Assembly: GCA_017429205.1 (NCBI GenBank)
Contig: JAFRPH010000044.1
Location: 1 to 57,608 of the forward strand
DNA from: Bacteroidales bacterium
GTDB lineage: Bacteria > Bacteroidota > Bacteroidia > Bacteroidales > UBA932
DNA length: 57,608 nt
Direction: 5' to 3'
Shown: in pieces, positions 7,371 to 16,407 of the stretch
Layout of the letters: each line of letters begins with the position of its first letter
Numbering within the stretch: position 1 is the stretch's first letter
The notes under the pieces: model-generated
Database searches by the model: none
What the model saw: only the letters and a program-made list of their open reading frames with translations
What the model was told of the DNA's origin: nothing
Translations under genes and position numbers: made by a program

Positions 7371-10300
7371 ATGAGATCCTTATCCCGTTTGCTGATCCTC
7401 CTCGTGGCCGCGCTCGTACTCGGCCAGGGGATGGCCTTTGCGCAGAAGACCGCGCGGGGAACGGTGAAGGATGCCGACGGCAAGCCGCTGGCCGGCGTGA
7501 CGGTGCTCATCCAGGGCACGTCCACCGGCACGATGACGGGCGCCGACGGCTCCTGGTCCCTTTCCGTCCCCGACGGCGCCGTCCTGGAGTTCTCCTGCCT
7601 GGGCATGACCACCCAGACGCGTCCATTCCAGGGCCAGTCCCGCGTGGATGTCACGATGACGGAAGACACCCTCTATCTGGAGGATGTCGTCGTCGTGGGC
7701 TATGGCACGGCCAAGAAGGAGACCCTGACGGCGGCCGTGTCCGCCATCAAGGGCGACGAGCTCCTGAAGGCGCCTTCCACGAACGTGTCGCAGGTCCTCG
7801 CCGGCAAGCTGTCCGGCGTCTCCTCCGTCCAGGAGTCCGGCGAGCCGGGCCTGGACCAGGCCTCGCTCCGCATCCGCGGCTCCGTGTACGGGGTCGCCTA
7901 TGTGGTGGACGGCTTCCCCGTGGACAACATCAATGACATCGACCCGGCCGACATCGAGAGCGTCTCGGTCCTCAAGGACGGCGCTTCCGCGGCCGTGTAC
8001 GGCCTGCAGGCCGCTGGCGGCGTGATCATCATCACCACCCGCAAGGGTGACAAGGGCGACGCGCACATCACCTACAACGGCTCCGTGGGCGTGTCGATGA
8101 ACGCGAATTTCCCGCGCTTCATGAACGGCCCCCAGTTCGCCTACTACTACAACCTGGCGCAGGAGATGGACCAGCTCGCGAGCGGGGCCATCGCCTCCGA
8201 GGAGGAGTACGATCCGTATTTCTCGCGCGCGGACGTGGAGGCGATGCTCAACGGCGACCCCACTGACGGCTGGGACAACGTGGACTACATCAAGAAGGTC
8301 TTCGGAACCGGCCTCACGAACAAGCACAACATCACCGTGCAGGGCGGCAACGACAAGTCCCGCTACTTCGTGTCCGGCGGTTTCCTGGGCCAGAAGGGCA
8401 ACATCGACGGATACAATTACAACCGGTATAACGTGCGCGCGAACATCGAGTCCCGCATCGCCAGGCACCTGGTCTTCAACGCCGGCCTGAGCGGCGTGGC
8501 GGGCCGACGCCGCACGCCGCGCTTCCTGTCCGGAGGCTCGGACAGCGACGCCGGCTACGAGGTGGGCTGGTTCTCCATCGCGCACCAGGTCATCGGGATG
8601 TATCCGTTCCTTCCGGAAAAATACGACGGCCATTATACGGGCTCCATCGCCTCCAACCAGGTGTTCGCCAACAGCCCGCTGGCCGCCCTCTACGAGTCCG
8701 GCAACAAGCAGACCCGCAGTTTCAACGGCACGCTCACCGGTTCGCTGACCTGGGAGATCCCCTGGGTGAAAGGGCTGTCGCTCAAGGCGAGCGGCTCCTA
8801 CGACTACCTGGACTCCTACAACAAGAACCTGGACACGCCGTACTACGTGGTCGTCCGTCGCCGGAACGAGGACGGCACCTGGGGCTGGACGGCCCCGATG
8901 GTCGACGTCAACGGCGCCTCCGACGGCAACAAGGTGGGGGAGGGCTCCTATTACCAGCAGACGATGACCGGCCAGGCGAGCCTCAATTACGCCGGCACGT
9001 TCGGCAAGCACGCCGTGGAGGCCCTGGTCCTCGCGGAAATCCGTGATTTCCAGACGAACAACCTCTCCGCCTACGTGAAGAACGTGCCCTTCGCCCTGCT
9101 GCCCGAACTGGGGAACGGAACCCCCACGGCTTCGCCCGTGATGGGCTCCAGCAACGCTTCCCGCAGCGCCGGCTACGTGGGCCGCGTCCGGTACAACTAC
9201 GACGAGAAGTACCTGGCGGAGTTCACCGGCCGCTATGACGGCTCCTACAAGTTCGCCGGGATGACGAAGACCCGCTGGGGCTTCTTCCCGTCGGCCTCCG
9301 TGGGCTGGGTCGTCTCCAAGGAATCCTTCCTGCAGGACGCATCGGCCCTGGACAACTTGAAACTCCGCGCCAGCGTGGGCCTGCTGGGCAACGACGGCGT
9401 GAGCCCGTATATGTTCCTGAGCAAGTATGCCCTGGGGACGAAGGTCGTCTATCCGGGCGCCGCGGCCGTTCCCTCCTACTACACCTCGGGCATCCCGAAC
9501 AAGGACCTGACCTGGGAAAAGACCTTGTCCTACAATGTGGGTCTGGATTTCTCCCTGTGGGGAGGCCTGTTGGGCGGTGAAATCGACGGATTCTACAACT
9601 ACACCTACGACATCCTCTCGTACAACGGCGGCGGCCATCCGGACTCGATGGGCGGGTATTTCCCGACTTACGTGAACAAGAACGCCATCGACGCCAAGGG
9701 TGTCGACGTGCTCCTGACGCACCGGAACCGCTTCATGCTGGGCGGCAAGCCGTTCTTCTACGAGCTGGGCGGGACGGTGACCTATTCCAAGACCCGCTGG
9801 ATCAAGTACAACGACGAACCCAACGTCCCCAGCTGGCAGAAGGTCACCGGCACCACCTACGGCTCCCACTGGGGCTGGCTGGCGGAAGGCCTGTATCGGA
9901 GCGAGGATGAAATCGACAATTCCGCCTGGTACGGCACCCGCCCGAACGTAGGCGACATCAAGTACAAGGACCTCAACGGCGACGGCCAGATCGACTGGCA
10001 GGACCGCGGCATCTTCGGCAAGAGCAACCGGCCGGAGCTGACGTTCGGCCTGAACGTGAACCTGGGCTGGAACGGCTTCGACATGAACCTCCAGTTCACC
10101 GGCGGCGCCCTCTTCCAGGTGTCGATGACCGGCACCTACTTCAACGAGAACGACGACGACACCATCTGGACCAAGACCTTCAAGGAGGGCGCGAACTCGC
10201 CGCTCTTCCTCATCGAGAACGCCTACAGCCTGGACAACCCGGACGGCACGTTCCCGCGCCTGACCCTCGGCACGACGGGCCACGGCGGCGACAACGGCCT

Positions 10301-10547
10301 GAGCTCCAGCTTCTGGTGGCGGGACGGCAAATATGTCCGTCTCAAGACGGCCCAGCTGGGCTACACGCTCCCGCAGACCTTCACCCGCCGCTTCGGCGTG
10401 GAGAGCCTCCGCATCTTCGTGGAAGGCAACAACCTGTTCACCCTGGACGGCCTGCCGGAAGGCATCGACCCGGAATCCCCGGGCGTGAACAACGGCTACT
10501 ATCCGCAGCAGCGGAACATCCTGGGCGGTATCACCCTCACTCTTTAA
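7371..10547 (+). CDS. SusC-like TonB-dependent outer-membrane transporter (PUL A)
   Basis: 1058 residues: Sec signal (1-25), carboxypeptidase-regulatory-like beta-sandwich (about 27-105, from GTVKDADGKPLAGV), TonB box and plug domain starting around LEDVVVVGYGT, then a long 22-strand barrel ending with aromatic-rich GGITLTL. It takes up oligosaccharides across the outer membrane with its SusD partner, energised by TonB-ExbBD. The gap to the AGE gene is only about 20 bases, or 12 from the shifted AGE stop, so both share the promoter at 6112-6142. SusD starts 13 bases downstream. I chose ATG 7371 over the in-frame TTG at 7362. Confidence 0.93.
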   Translation: MRSLSRLLILLVAALVLGQGMAFAQKTARGTVKDADGKPLAGVTVLIQGTSTGTMTGADGSWSLSVPDGAVLEFSCLGMTTQTRPFQGQSRVDVTMTEDTLYLEDVVVVGYGTAKKETLTAAVSAIKGDELLKAPSTNVSQVLAGKLSGVSSVQESGEPGLDQASLRIRGSVYGVAYVVDGFPVDNINDIDPADIESVSVLKDGASAAVYGLQAAGGVIIITTRKGDKGDAHITYNGSVGVSMNANFPRFMNGPQFAYYYNLAQEMDQLASGAIASEEEYDPYFSRADVEAMLNGDPTDGWDNVDYIKKVFGTGLTNKHNITVQGGNDKSRYFVSGGFLGQKGNIDGYNYNRYNVRANIESRIARHLVFNAGLSGVAGRRRTPRFLSGGSDSDAGYEVGWFSIAHQVIGMYPFLPEKYDGHYTGSIASNQVFANSPLAALYESGNKQTRSFNGTLTGSLTWEIPWVKGLSLKASGSYDYLDSYNKNLDTPYYVVVRRRNEDGTWGWTAPMVDVNGASDGNKVGEGSYYQQTMTGQASLNYAGTFGKHAVEALVLAEIRDFQTNNLSAYVKNVPFALLPELGNGTPTASPVMGSSNASRSAGYVGRVRYNYDEKYLAEFTGRYDGSYKFAGMTKTRWGFFPSASVGWVVSKESFLQDASALDNLKLRASVGLLGNDGVSPYMFLSKYALGTKVVYPGAAAVPSYYTSGIPNKDLTWEKTLSYNVGLDFSLWGGLLGGEIDGFYNYTYDILSYNGGGHPDSMGGYFPTYVNKNAIDAKGVDVLLTHRNRFMLGGKPFFYELGGTVTYSKTRWIKYNDEPNVPSWQKVTGTTYGSHWGWLAEGLYRSEDEIDNSAWYGTRPNVGDIKYKDLNGDGQIDWQDRGIFGKSNRPELTFGLNVNLGWNGFDMNLQFTGGALFQVSMTGTYFNENDDDTIWTKTFKEGANSPLFLIENAYSLDNPDGTFPRLTLGTTGHGGDNGLSSSFWWRDGKYVRLKTAQLGYTLPQTFTRRFGVESLRIFVEGNNLFTLDGLPEGIDPESPGVNNGYYPQQRNILGGITLTL

Positions 10548-10560
10548 ACCGGGAAGCCTT

Positions 10561-12216
10561 ATGAAAAAGATTCTCATTGCCCTTTCTCTCGCGGGTGTCC
10601 TGACCGCCTGCAACGGTTTCCTGGACATGACCCCGACCGACAGCATCTCCGACAAGGTGATGTGGGCCGACACCCAGAGCGCCGAGTACGCCGTCAATTC
10701 CATCTACTCCTACGCCTATGACATCTTCGCGGCCTGGCCCTCCAGTGTGGGCATGACCGAGGCCTTCACGGACCAGTTCAAATACGGGTCCTATGTCAAT
10801 TTCGCGATGTGCCTGATTCCCAGCCAGGTGGCTTACGGCGGAACGAACCTGACAAACAGCTTCGTGAGCGTGTACCTGGGATGCTGGAGTTCCCTGTATA
10901 ATGCGGTCCGCCGGACGAACGAGGCCATTTCGAACCTCAAGACCCTCGGGAAGAACTTGCCGGAGGCGGACCAGACCCGCCTGATGGGCGAGCTCCGCCT
11001 GATGCGCGGCTGGCTGTATTTCGAGTTGGTGAAACGCTACCAGGAGGTCATCCTCTATGACGAGGACCTGACGCAGATCCAGGTGGAAAAGGCCCTTTCC
11101 TCCGAGGCCGAAGGCTGGAACTTCATCTGGAACGACTTGGACTTCGCGGCGCAGAACCTGCCGGAGCAGGCTGCGGCGAAAGGCCGGCTGGACAAGGGCG
11201 TCGCCCTGGCCCTGATCACCCGCGCGATGCTCTATGCCGGTGAAAACGACAAGGTGGTCGCGGCGGCCGACGAACTCGCCGGCCTGGGCTACGCCTTGAT
11301 GCCCGACTACGGCAACGCCTTCACCGTGCCGGTCACGGCGGGCAATACGGAAACCATCCTCCAATATGGTTTCTCCTATGCCGACGGCGTCACGCACGAC
11401 TTCGATTTCTACTACACCCCGGGTGGCGACTACAAGCTCGTCGGCCAGCAGGGCGGCGGCTACGGAACGCCCACCCAGGAGATGGTGGAGAGCTACGAAC
11501 TGGCCGAAGGCGGCTTCCCCGACTGGTCTCCCTGGCACGGGGAGACGATGGCCGAACCGCCTTACGAACGGCTTGAGCCGCGGTTCAAGGCTACGATCCT
11601 GTACAATGGCGCCCCCTGGAAGGGCCGTACCATCGAGCCGTTCATCGGCGGAACCGACGGTTGGTGCCAGTGGAACAAGGAACCCAAGCCGGAAGGCCGG
11701 ACCACCACCGGTTACTACCTTCGCAAGTTCGTCGACGAGACGCACAACCTCGCCGACCGCAGCCAGAGCGTCCAGCATTTCGTGCTGATCCGTTACGCCG
11801 AGGTGCTCTTGAACAAGGCCGAAGCCTGCTATCGCATAGGCGATACGGAAGGGGCCAATGCGGCCGTGAAGGCCATCCGCTCCCGGGTCGGACTTCCGTA
11901 CACCAACAAGTCCGGCGACGCCCTGTGGAAGGCGATTCGCCAGGAGCGCCGCGTGGAACTCGCCTTCGAGGACCACTGGTACTGGGATCTCCGCCGCTGG
12001 AAGGAGGCGGCCGAGGACTGGCCGGTCGGCCTGAACAACTACCAGGTCCACGGTCTCAAGATCGAGTCCACCGCCGTCGCAGGCCAGTACAAGTATACGT
12101 ACGTCTCGGTCGACGACAAGGACCGCAACTTCCCGGCCAAGATGTACCGGTTCCCGCTTCCCGACGGGGAGCTGAATTCCAATCCGCTTGTGAACCAATA
12201 CCCTGAATGGAACTAG
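10561..12216 (+). CDS. SusD-like surface glycan-binding lipoprotein (PUL A)
   Basis: 551 residues with a lipoprotein signal (MKKILIALSLAGVLTAC, lipidated C17 followed by NGFLDM), then the alpha-helical TPR-rich SusD/RagB fold: ETYLDMTPTD-like start, RLMGELRLMRGWLYFELVKRY typical of the first TPR hairpins, and the C-terminal LIRYAEVLLNKAEA and RRVELAFEDHWYWDLRRWKEA motifs that mark this family. It caps the SusC pore and binds the oligosaccharide. It is followed two bases later by the DUF5018-like gene, so the three form the surface complex of PUL A. Confidence 0.93.
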   Translation: MKKILIALSLAGVLTACNGFLDMTPTDSISDKVMWADTQSAEYAVNSIYSYAYDIFAAWPSSVGMTEAFTDQFKYGSYVNFAMCLIPSQVAYGGTNLTNSFVSVYLGCWSSLYNAVRRTNEAISNLKTLGKNLPEADQTRLMGELRLMRGWLYFELVKRYQEVILYDEDLTQIQVEKALSSEAEGWNFIWNDLDFAAQNLPEQAAAKGRLDKGVALALITRAMLYAGENDKVVAAADELAGLGYALMPDYGNAFTVPVTAGNTETILQYGFSYADGVTHDFDFYYTPGGDYKLVGQQGGGYGTPTQEMVESYELAEGGFPDWSPWHGETMAEPPYERLEPRFKATILYNGAPWKGRTIEPFIGGTDGWCQWNKEPKPEGRTTTGYYLRKFVDETHNLADRSQSVQHFVLIRYAEVLLNKAEACYRIGDTEGANAAVKAIRSRVGLPYTNKSGDALWKAIRQERRVELAFEDHWYWDLRRWKEAAEDWPVGLNNYQVHGLKIESTAVAGQYKYTYVSVDDKDRNFPAKMYRFPLPDGELNSNPLVNQYPEWN

Positions 12217-12218
12217 CC

Positions 12219-13958
12219 ATGAAGAAGACCCTTCTCCTTATGATGACGGCGGCCGTCCTGGCGACGGCCTGCCACCAGCCGGAATTCGTGGAACCCACGG
12301 CCGACCGGCAGGGGATCACGTCCCTGGCGGCGTATTTCGCCTTCGGCCCGTTCGAAGGGCAGGAAATGGGCCGGCTGGAGATCTCCGATCCCACCGTGGA
12401 GCGGTATGAGATTCCCATTCCGTGGTATTTCCCCGAATCCTCCGACGACATCACCACACCCTATATGACGAAGGTCCGGGTCCGCGCGTCCCTGCAGCCC
12501 AACTGCAAGATCGACCCGCCCCTGACGGTACTGGACCTGACGGAAGAGAACCATTTCTCCTACACCGACGCGACCGGCGAGAGCCACGGCATCATCATCA
12601 CCGGCAAGCGGGTGAAGTCCAACAAGTGCGAGATCGTCAGCTTCGCGCTCAAGCAGCCGCAGTTGAGCGGCATGGTGGACAAGACCGCCCGCAAGGTGTC
12701 GCTGATTACCGCCAAGGACCTTTCAATGGCCGAGGCGACCGTCACCCTGTCGGCCCACGCCACCATCTCCCCGGACCCGGGCGAGCCGCACAACTACAAC
12801 GAAGGCTTCACCTTCACCGTGACGGCCGATGACGGCGTGACCAAGGCGGAGTACCTGGTCATCAAGAATATCCCGGAGAAGATCGACTATGGCTTGAATC
12901 CCACCAGCGCCGAGACGCTGTTCAACCTGGATCCGTCCTCCGGCATGGGCCTTCCGGGATACCAGGCCGTGGCGAACGTGTCCATGGGCGTGATCGATTC
13001 CGACCTGATCGTCAATGTGGGCGACGGCTCCACGCCGCGCTATTACAACAAGATCGTGGGCACGTACGGCGGCCAGATCAAGATCGGAAGCGCCGTCCCG
13101 ACCGGGGCCATCGCCTCCGACGAGAAGGACCACCTGCTGATCTGCAACCTCGCCGAGACGGGTGAGCAGTTCACCATCTGGAAGACCTCTTCCGTGAAGG
13201 AAGCCCCGGTGGAGCTCCTTTCCTTCAAGAATGAAGAGGACATCCAGCTGGGCTCGGAGATGAAGGTCATCGGTGACATCGAAGGCGAGGCGTCCATCTC
13301 GGTCACCTATCCGGGCCTCGCGGGCGTCACGCAGAGCGGCCGCTTCCGCTCCATCCACATCGTGGGCGGAGAAGTGGTCTCCAACGAACTCAAGGATGTC
13401 AGCGGCACCGGCTTCCTGTGGGGCTCCGGCGCTTCCGGAAGCACCTGCGTCCCGGCGGCGTCGGCCCAGAACGACGCCGGCTGGTACAGCTGCGCGTATT
13501 CCGACAACCTCCTGACCTGGTTCAAGCCGGACCTCACCGTCGGCAAGCAGCTGAACGGCTATGGCGACGGCACGGACGATGTCCAGGGCGGCGGAACGTA
13601 CGTGGACAGCAACACGTCCCCGAACAACCTGGATACCAAGGGCTTCAACAATGCCCGCTACCTGGCACTGTTCGTGTCCAACCACTTCCCGAAGTGGTGG
13701 CCTGGCCCGCAGCTGTATGTCTATGACATCACCGGCGGCTCGCTCCAGGGCGACAACATCTGGAACAGCCCGGGCCTGGTGTTCTCCAAGCCGTTCATGT
13801 ACAACCTGCAGTACAACACGGGCGGCCACGACGGGAACGGCGCCTGCGGCGACGTGATCCTGGCGCCTTCCGCCGACGGCTATATGCTGTATATCTACTA
13901 CTACGACCATTACTCCCAGATGCTGGGTGGCTACAGCCTGGATTGCATCAAGCGATGA
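12219..13958 (+). CDS. DUF5018-like surface lipoprotein (SusE position)
   Basis: 579 residues with a lipoprotein signal (MKKTLLLMMTAAVLATAC, then HQPEFVEP). Residues about 25-220 look like one or two Ig-like beta domains; the C-terminal about 350 residues (YYNKIVGTYGG, DHLLICNLAETGEQF, RYLALFVSNHFPKWWPGPQLYVYD) look like the propeller-type region seen in DUF5018 proteins of Bacteroidales PULs. Position directly after SusD indicates a surface glycan-binding protein. No catalytic motif is seen. The ATG at 12219 starts with the lipoprotein signal; an in-frame ATG at 12207 would put four residues before it. Its stop overlaps the next start by four bases. The family assignment is by overall likeness. 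Confidence 0.7.
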   Translation: MKKTLLLMMTAAVLATACHQPEFVEPTADRQGITSLAAYFAFGPFEGQEMGRLEISDPTVERYEIPIPWYFPESSDDITTPYMTKVRVRASLQPNCKIDPPLTVLDLTEENHFSYTDATGESHGIIITGKRVKSNKCEIVSFALKQPQLSGMVDKTARKVSLITAKDLSMAEATVTLSAHATISPDPGEPHNYNEGFTFTVTADDGVTKAEYLVIKNIPEKIDYGLNPTSAETLFNLDPSSGMGLPGYQAVANVSMGVIDSDLIVNVGDGSTPRYYNKIVGTYGGQIKIGSAVPTGAIASDEKDHLLICNLAETGEQFTIWKTSSVKEAPVELLSFKNEEDIQLGSEMKVIGDIEGEASISVTYPGLAGVTQSGRFRSIHIVGGEVVSNELKDVSGTGFLWGSGASGSTCVPAASAQNDAGWYSCAYSDNLLTWFKPDLTVGKQLNGYGDGTDDVQGGGTYVDSNTSPNNLDTKGFNNARYLALFVSNHFPKWWPGPQLYVYDITGGSLQGDNIWNSPGLVFSKPFMYNLQYNTGGHDGNGACGDVILAPSADGYMLYIYYYDHYSQMLGGYSLDCIKR

Positions 13959-14998
13959 AAAGCATCGGTCTCATACTGACGGTCTTCCTGGCGGTCTCCT
14001 GCAACGGGACCGCCGGGACGGACATGCCCGAATGGCGCTGGCAGGACAAGGAAAAGCCCGCCTTCGTGGAACCGCACCCCGCCATCGTGGCCCTGGGATG
14101 GACCAACGTGACGGACGGTTATTCCACCCTGCCCGAGGGCGTGGACATCTACCGTTCTCCCGAAACGATCGGCGGGAACAAGGTGATCGCGTACATCGCC
14201 GTGGCGGACCTTGCCAAGGTCGCCTGGGATGTCCGGAGCATCGACGACCCCACCATCCAGGGGACCGCGGATCCGCTGAAGACGCCTGCCCAGTACTACC
14301 AGGAAACGGCTGCGCCGGTCATCGTGAACGGCGGCTATTTCTTCGTCGATGGCGGCAAGCGCTACAACGCCAGCGTCGCCGTGAGCGGCGGCCGCACCTA
14401 CGGCGTGAACCTCAATTACGCCTCGAAAGACTGGGTGACAGTGTATTATCCCACGCGCGGCGTCTTCTACGAGAAGGACGGCGCCTGCGCCACGGGATGG
14501 ACCTACTGGAGCGGGGGAGCGAAGCATTACCTGTACGACGTCCCGGCCGCCAATTCCTGGTCGAAGGACCCGCTGCAGGTTCCCGACGCCAACTTCCCGG
14601 CTAAGGCCGCCGATTTCGCGCCGCAGACCGCCATCGGCGGCGGCCCCGTGCTGCTCAAGGGCGGCCAGGTGGAGAACACCTGGGAGGCCGAGATGTTCTA
14701 CGGCGACGGGGCCGACGACAAGATGCCGGAGGCTCGGCATCCCCGGACGGCCGTCGGTGCGACGAAAGACGGCCTGCTCATCCTCTTTGTCTGTGAAGGG
14801 CGCGGGATGACGGACGGCGTCGCGGGGATGACCTTCGCGGAGGAAGCGGCGGTCCTGCAGTCCCTGGGCTGCGTCGACGCCCTGAATCTGGACGGCGGCG
14901 GCTCCAGCTGCCTGCTGGTGGAAGGAAAGGAAACCATCCAGGTGTCAGACGGCTCCCAGCGCGCCGTCGGCTCCGTAATTCTCTTGAAAAAGCGATGA
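13955..14998 (+). CDS. NAGPA-type phosphodiester glycosidase lipoprotein
   Basis: 347 residues, lipoprotein signal (MKSIGLILTVFLAVSC). The domain matches the phosphodiester glycosidase (NAGPA, formerly DUF2233) family: VNGGYFF (N125, G126), IGGGPVLLKGG, RHPRTAVGATKDG and the hallmark NLDGGGSSCL (D313) near the C-terminus. The vertebrate relative removes GlcNAc from GlcNAc-1-P-6-mannose (the uncovering enzyme), and bacterial members cleave sugar phosphodiesters or related exopolysaccharide bonds. ATG overlaps the DUF5018 stop as ATGA, and its own TGA overlaps the next ATG, so it is translationally coupled on both sides. Its presence in a SusCD operon suggests a glycan with phosphodiester-linked sugars, or a related alpha-linked HexNAc. 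Confidence 0.82.
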   Translation: MKSIGLILTVFLAVSCNGTAGTDMPEWRWQDKEKPAFVEPHPAIVALGWTNVTDGYSTLPEGVDIYRSPETIGGNKVIAYIAVADLAKVAWDVRSIDDPTIQGTADPLKTPAQYYQETAAPVIVNGGYFFVDGGKRYNASVAVSGGRTYGVNLNYASKDWVTVYYPTRGVFYEKDGACATGWTYWSGGAKHYLYDVPAANSWSKDPLQVPDANFPAKAADFAPQTAIGGGPVLLKGGQVENTWEAEMFYGDGADDKMPEARHPRTAVGATKDGLLILFVCEGRGMTDGVAGMTFAEEAAVLQSLGCVDALNLDGGGSSCLLVEGKETIQVSDGSQRAVGSVILLKKR

Positions 14999-16389
14999 GA
15001 AAGGTTTGGTACATACTGGGCGCCTTGCTGCTCCTCGCCGCCTGCACCCCGGAGGAAACGGGGTTCAAATGGCGCGAAGAGTGGGACCAGGGTACGCCCG
15101 GCGGCGGGGGAGACGGGGGCGAGACGCCCGGCCTGCCCGACATCAAGGGCAAGCCGCGCTATGTCTGGGTCGACGCCGCCGCGAACTTCCCCTATTATGC
15201 CAATGACGCCGCGTACATCACGGAGGACTGCAAGCGCATCGCCGCGATGGGCTTCACGGACCTCATCGTGGACGTCCGTCCCACGAGCGGCGACGTCCTC
15301 TTCACCTCGTCCGTGGCGCCGCCGTGCCTGAAGTGCGCCGCGTGGGTGAACGGCCGGTACCGCTGGGTGGAGCGCACGGCGACCTTCGACTATCTCGCCA
15401 CCTTCATCCAGGCAGGCCATGCGGCCGGCCTGCGCGTGAATGCCGGCATCAACACGATGGTGGGCGGCTACCATTCCTCCATCGGCGACGTGGGCATGCT
15501 CTACGACCATCCGGATCGGAAGTCCTGGGGCGCGGTGGACAATCTCGCCGCCGGCCTCACGAACACGATGGACGACGCCGACACCGGCCCCCGCTTCCTG
15601 GACCCGGCCAACGCCGACGTCCAGAAATTCCTCCTGACCCTGCTGGGCGAACTGGCCGCCTATGAGGGGCTGGACGGCATCGTCCTGGACCGCTGCCGCT
15701 ACGACGACTACACCCTGGACGCCGGCTACACCGATGCGGCCAAGGAGGCCTTCACGACCTATCTGGGCGAAGAACCGTCCGCCTGGCCGGTGATGCCGAA
15801 GGGACAGACCTACGTCTCGTCCAATCCGTCCACGCTCCAGCGCAACTGGCTCACTTTCCGTTGCAAGGTCATCCACGATTTCATCGCCCGGGCTGCGGAT
15901 AAGGTCCACGAAGTGAACAAGGACGTCCGCTTCGGTGTGTACGTGGGAGCCTGGTTCTCGGAGTACTACCAGAGCGGTGTCAACTGGACCAGCGAGAAGT
16001 ACGATCTCAAGAAGAACGAGTCCACCTACAAGTGGGTTCCCGCGAACTACCAGAAGACCGGCTTCGCCGACCTGCTGGATTTCATCATCCTGGGCGCCTA
16101 TGCCGGAACCGGCAGCATCCACGGCAGCGGCGAATGGACGATGGAAGGGTTCGCGAAGCTCGGGGCCAAGCGCCTGTGCGGCGTGGTGCCCTTCGCCGCC
16201 GGCCCGGACATCGGCAACGCCACCGGCTTCGAGAACGGCAAGCAGGAAGCCCTCCTTCCGGACATCGTGTCGACGATGCTCGGCGCCTGCGACGGCGGGA
16301 TGTTCATCTTCGACCTCTGCCATATCCGGATGTTCGACTACTGGAACGCCTTCCAGACGAGCATCGACGCTTATTTGAAAACACTTTAA
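14995..16389 (+). CDS. GHL10 (glycosyl-hydrolase-like 10) lipoprotein, copy 1
   Basis: 464 residues, lipoprotein signal (MRKVWYILGALLLLAAC) followed by a Gly/Asp-rich linker at about 34-48, then a TIM-barrel of the GHL10 family (PF02638 type): RYVWVDAAANF, GFTDLIVDVRPTSGDVL, and DGIVLDRCRYDDY with D232-R233-C234-R235-Y236-D237, the most conserved stretch and a probable active-site region; FGVYVGAWFSEYY and FDLCHIRMFDYW follow. Related proteins include the FemX-linked and peptidoglycan- or exopolysaccharide-associated GHL10s; activity is unproven here. A close paralogue lies two genes downstream. Eighteen bases separate it from the BACON gene. Confidence 0.78.
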   Translation: MRKVWYILGALLLLAACTPEETGFKWREEWDQGTPGGGGDGGETPGLPDIKGKPRYVWVDAAANFPYYANDAAYITEDCKRIAAMGFTDLIVDVRPTSGDVLFTSSVAPPCLKCAAWVNGRYRWVERTATFDYLATFIQAGHAAGLRVNAGINTMVGGYHSSIGDVGMLYDHPDRKSWGAVDNLAAGLTNTMDDADTGPRFLDPANADVQKFLLTLLGELAAYEGLDGIVLDRCRYDDYTLDAGYTDAAKEAFTTYLGEEPSAWPVMPKGQTYVSSNPSTLQRNWLTFRCKVIHDFIARAADKVHEVNKDVRFGVYVGAWFSEYYQSGVNWTSEKYDLKKNESTYKWVPANYQKTGFADLLDFIILGAYAGTGSIHGSGEWTMEGFAKLGAKRLCGVVPFAAGPDIGNATGFENGKQEALLPDIVSTMLGACDGGMFIFDLCHIRMFDYWNAFQTSIDAYLKTL

Positions 16390-16407
16390 CTTTTAATCCA
16401 TCCTACT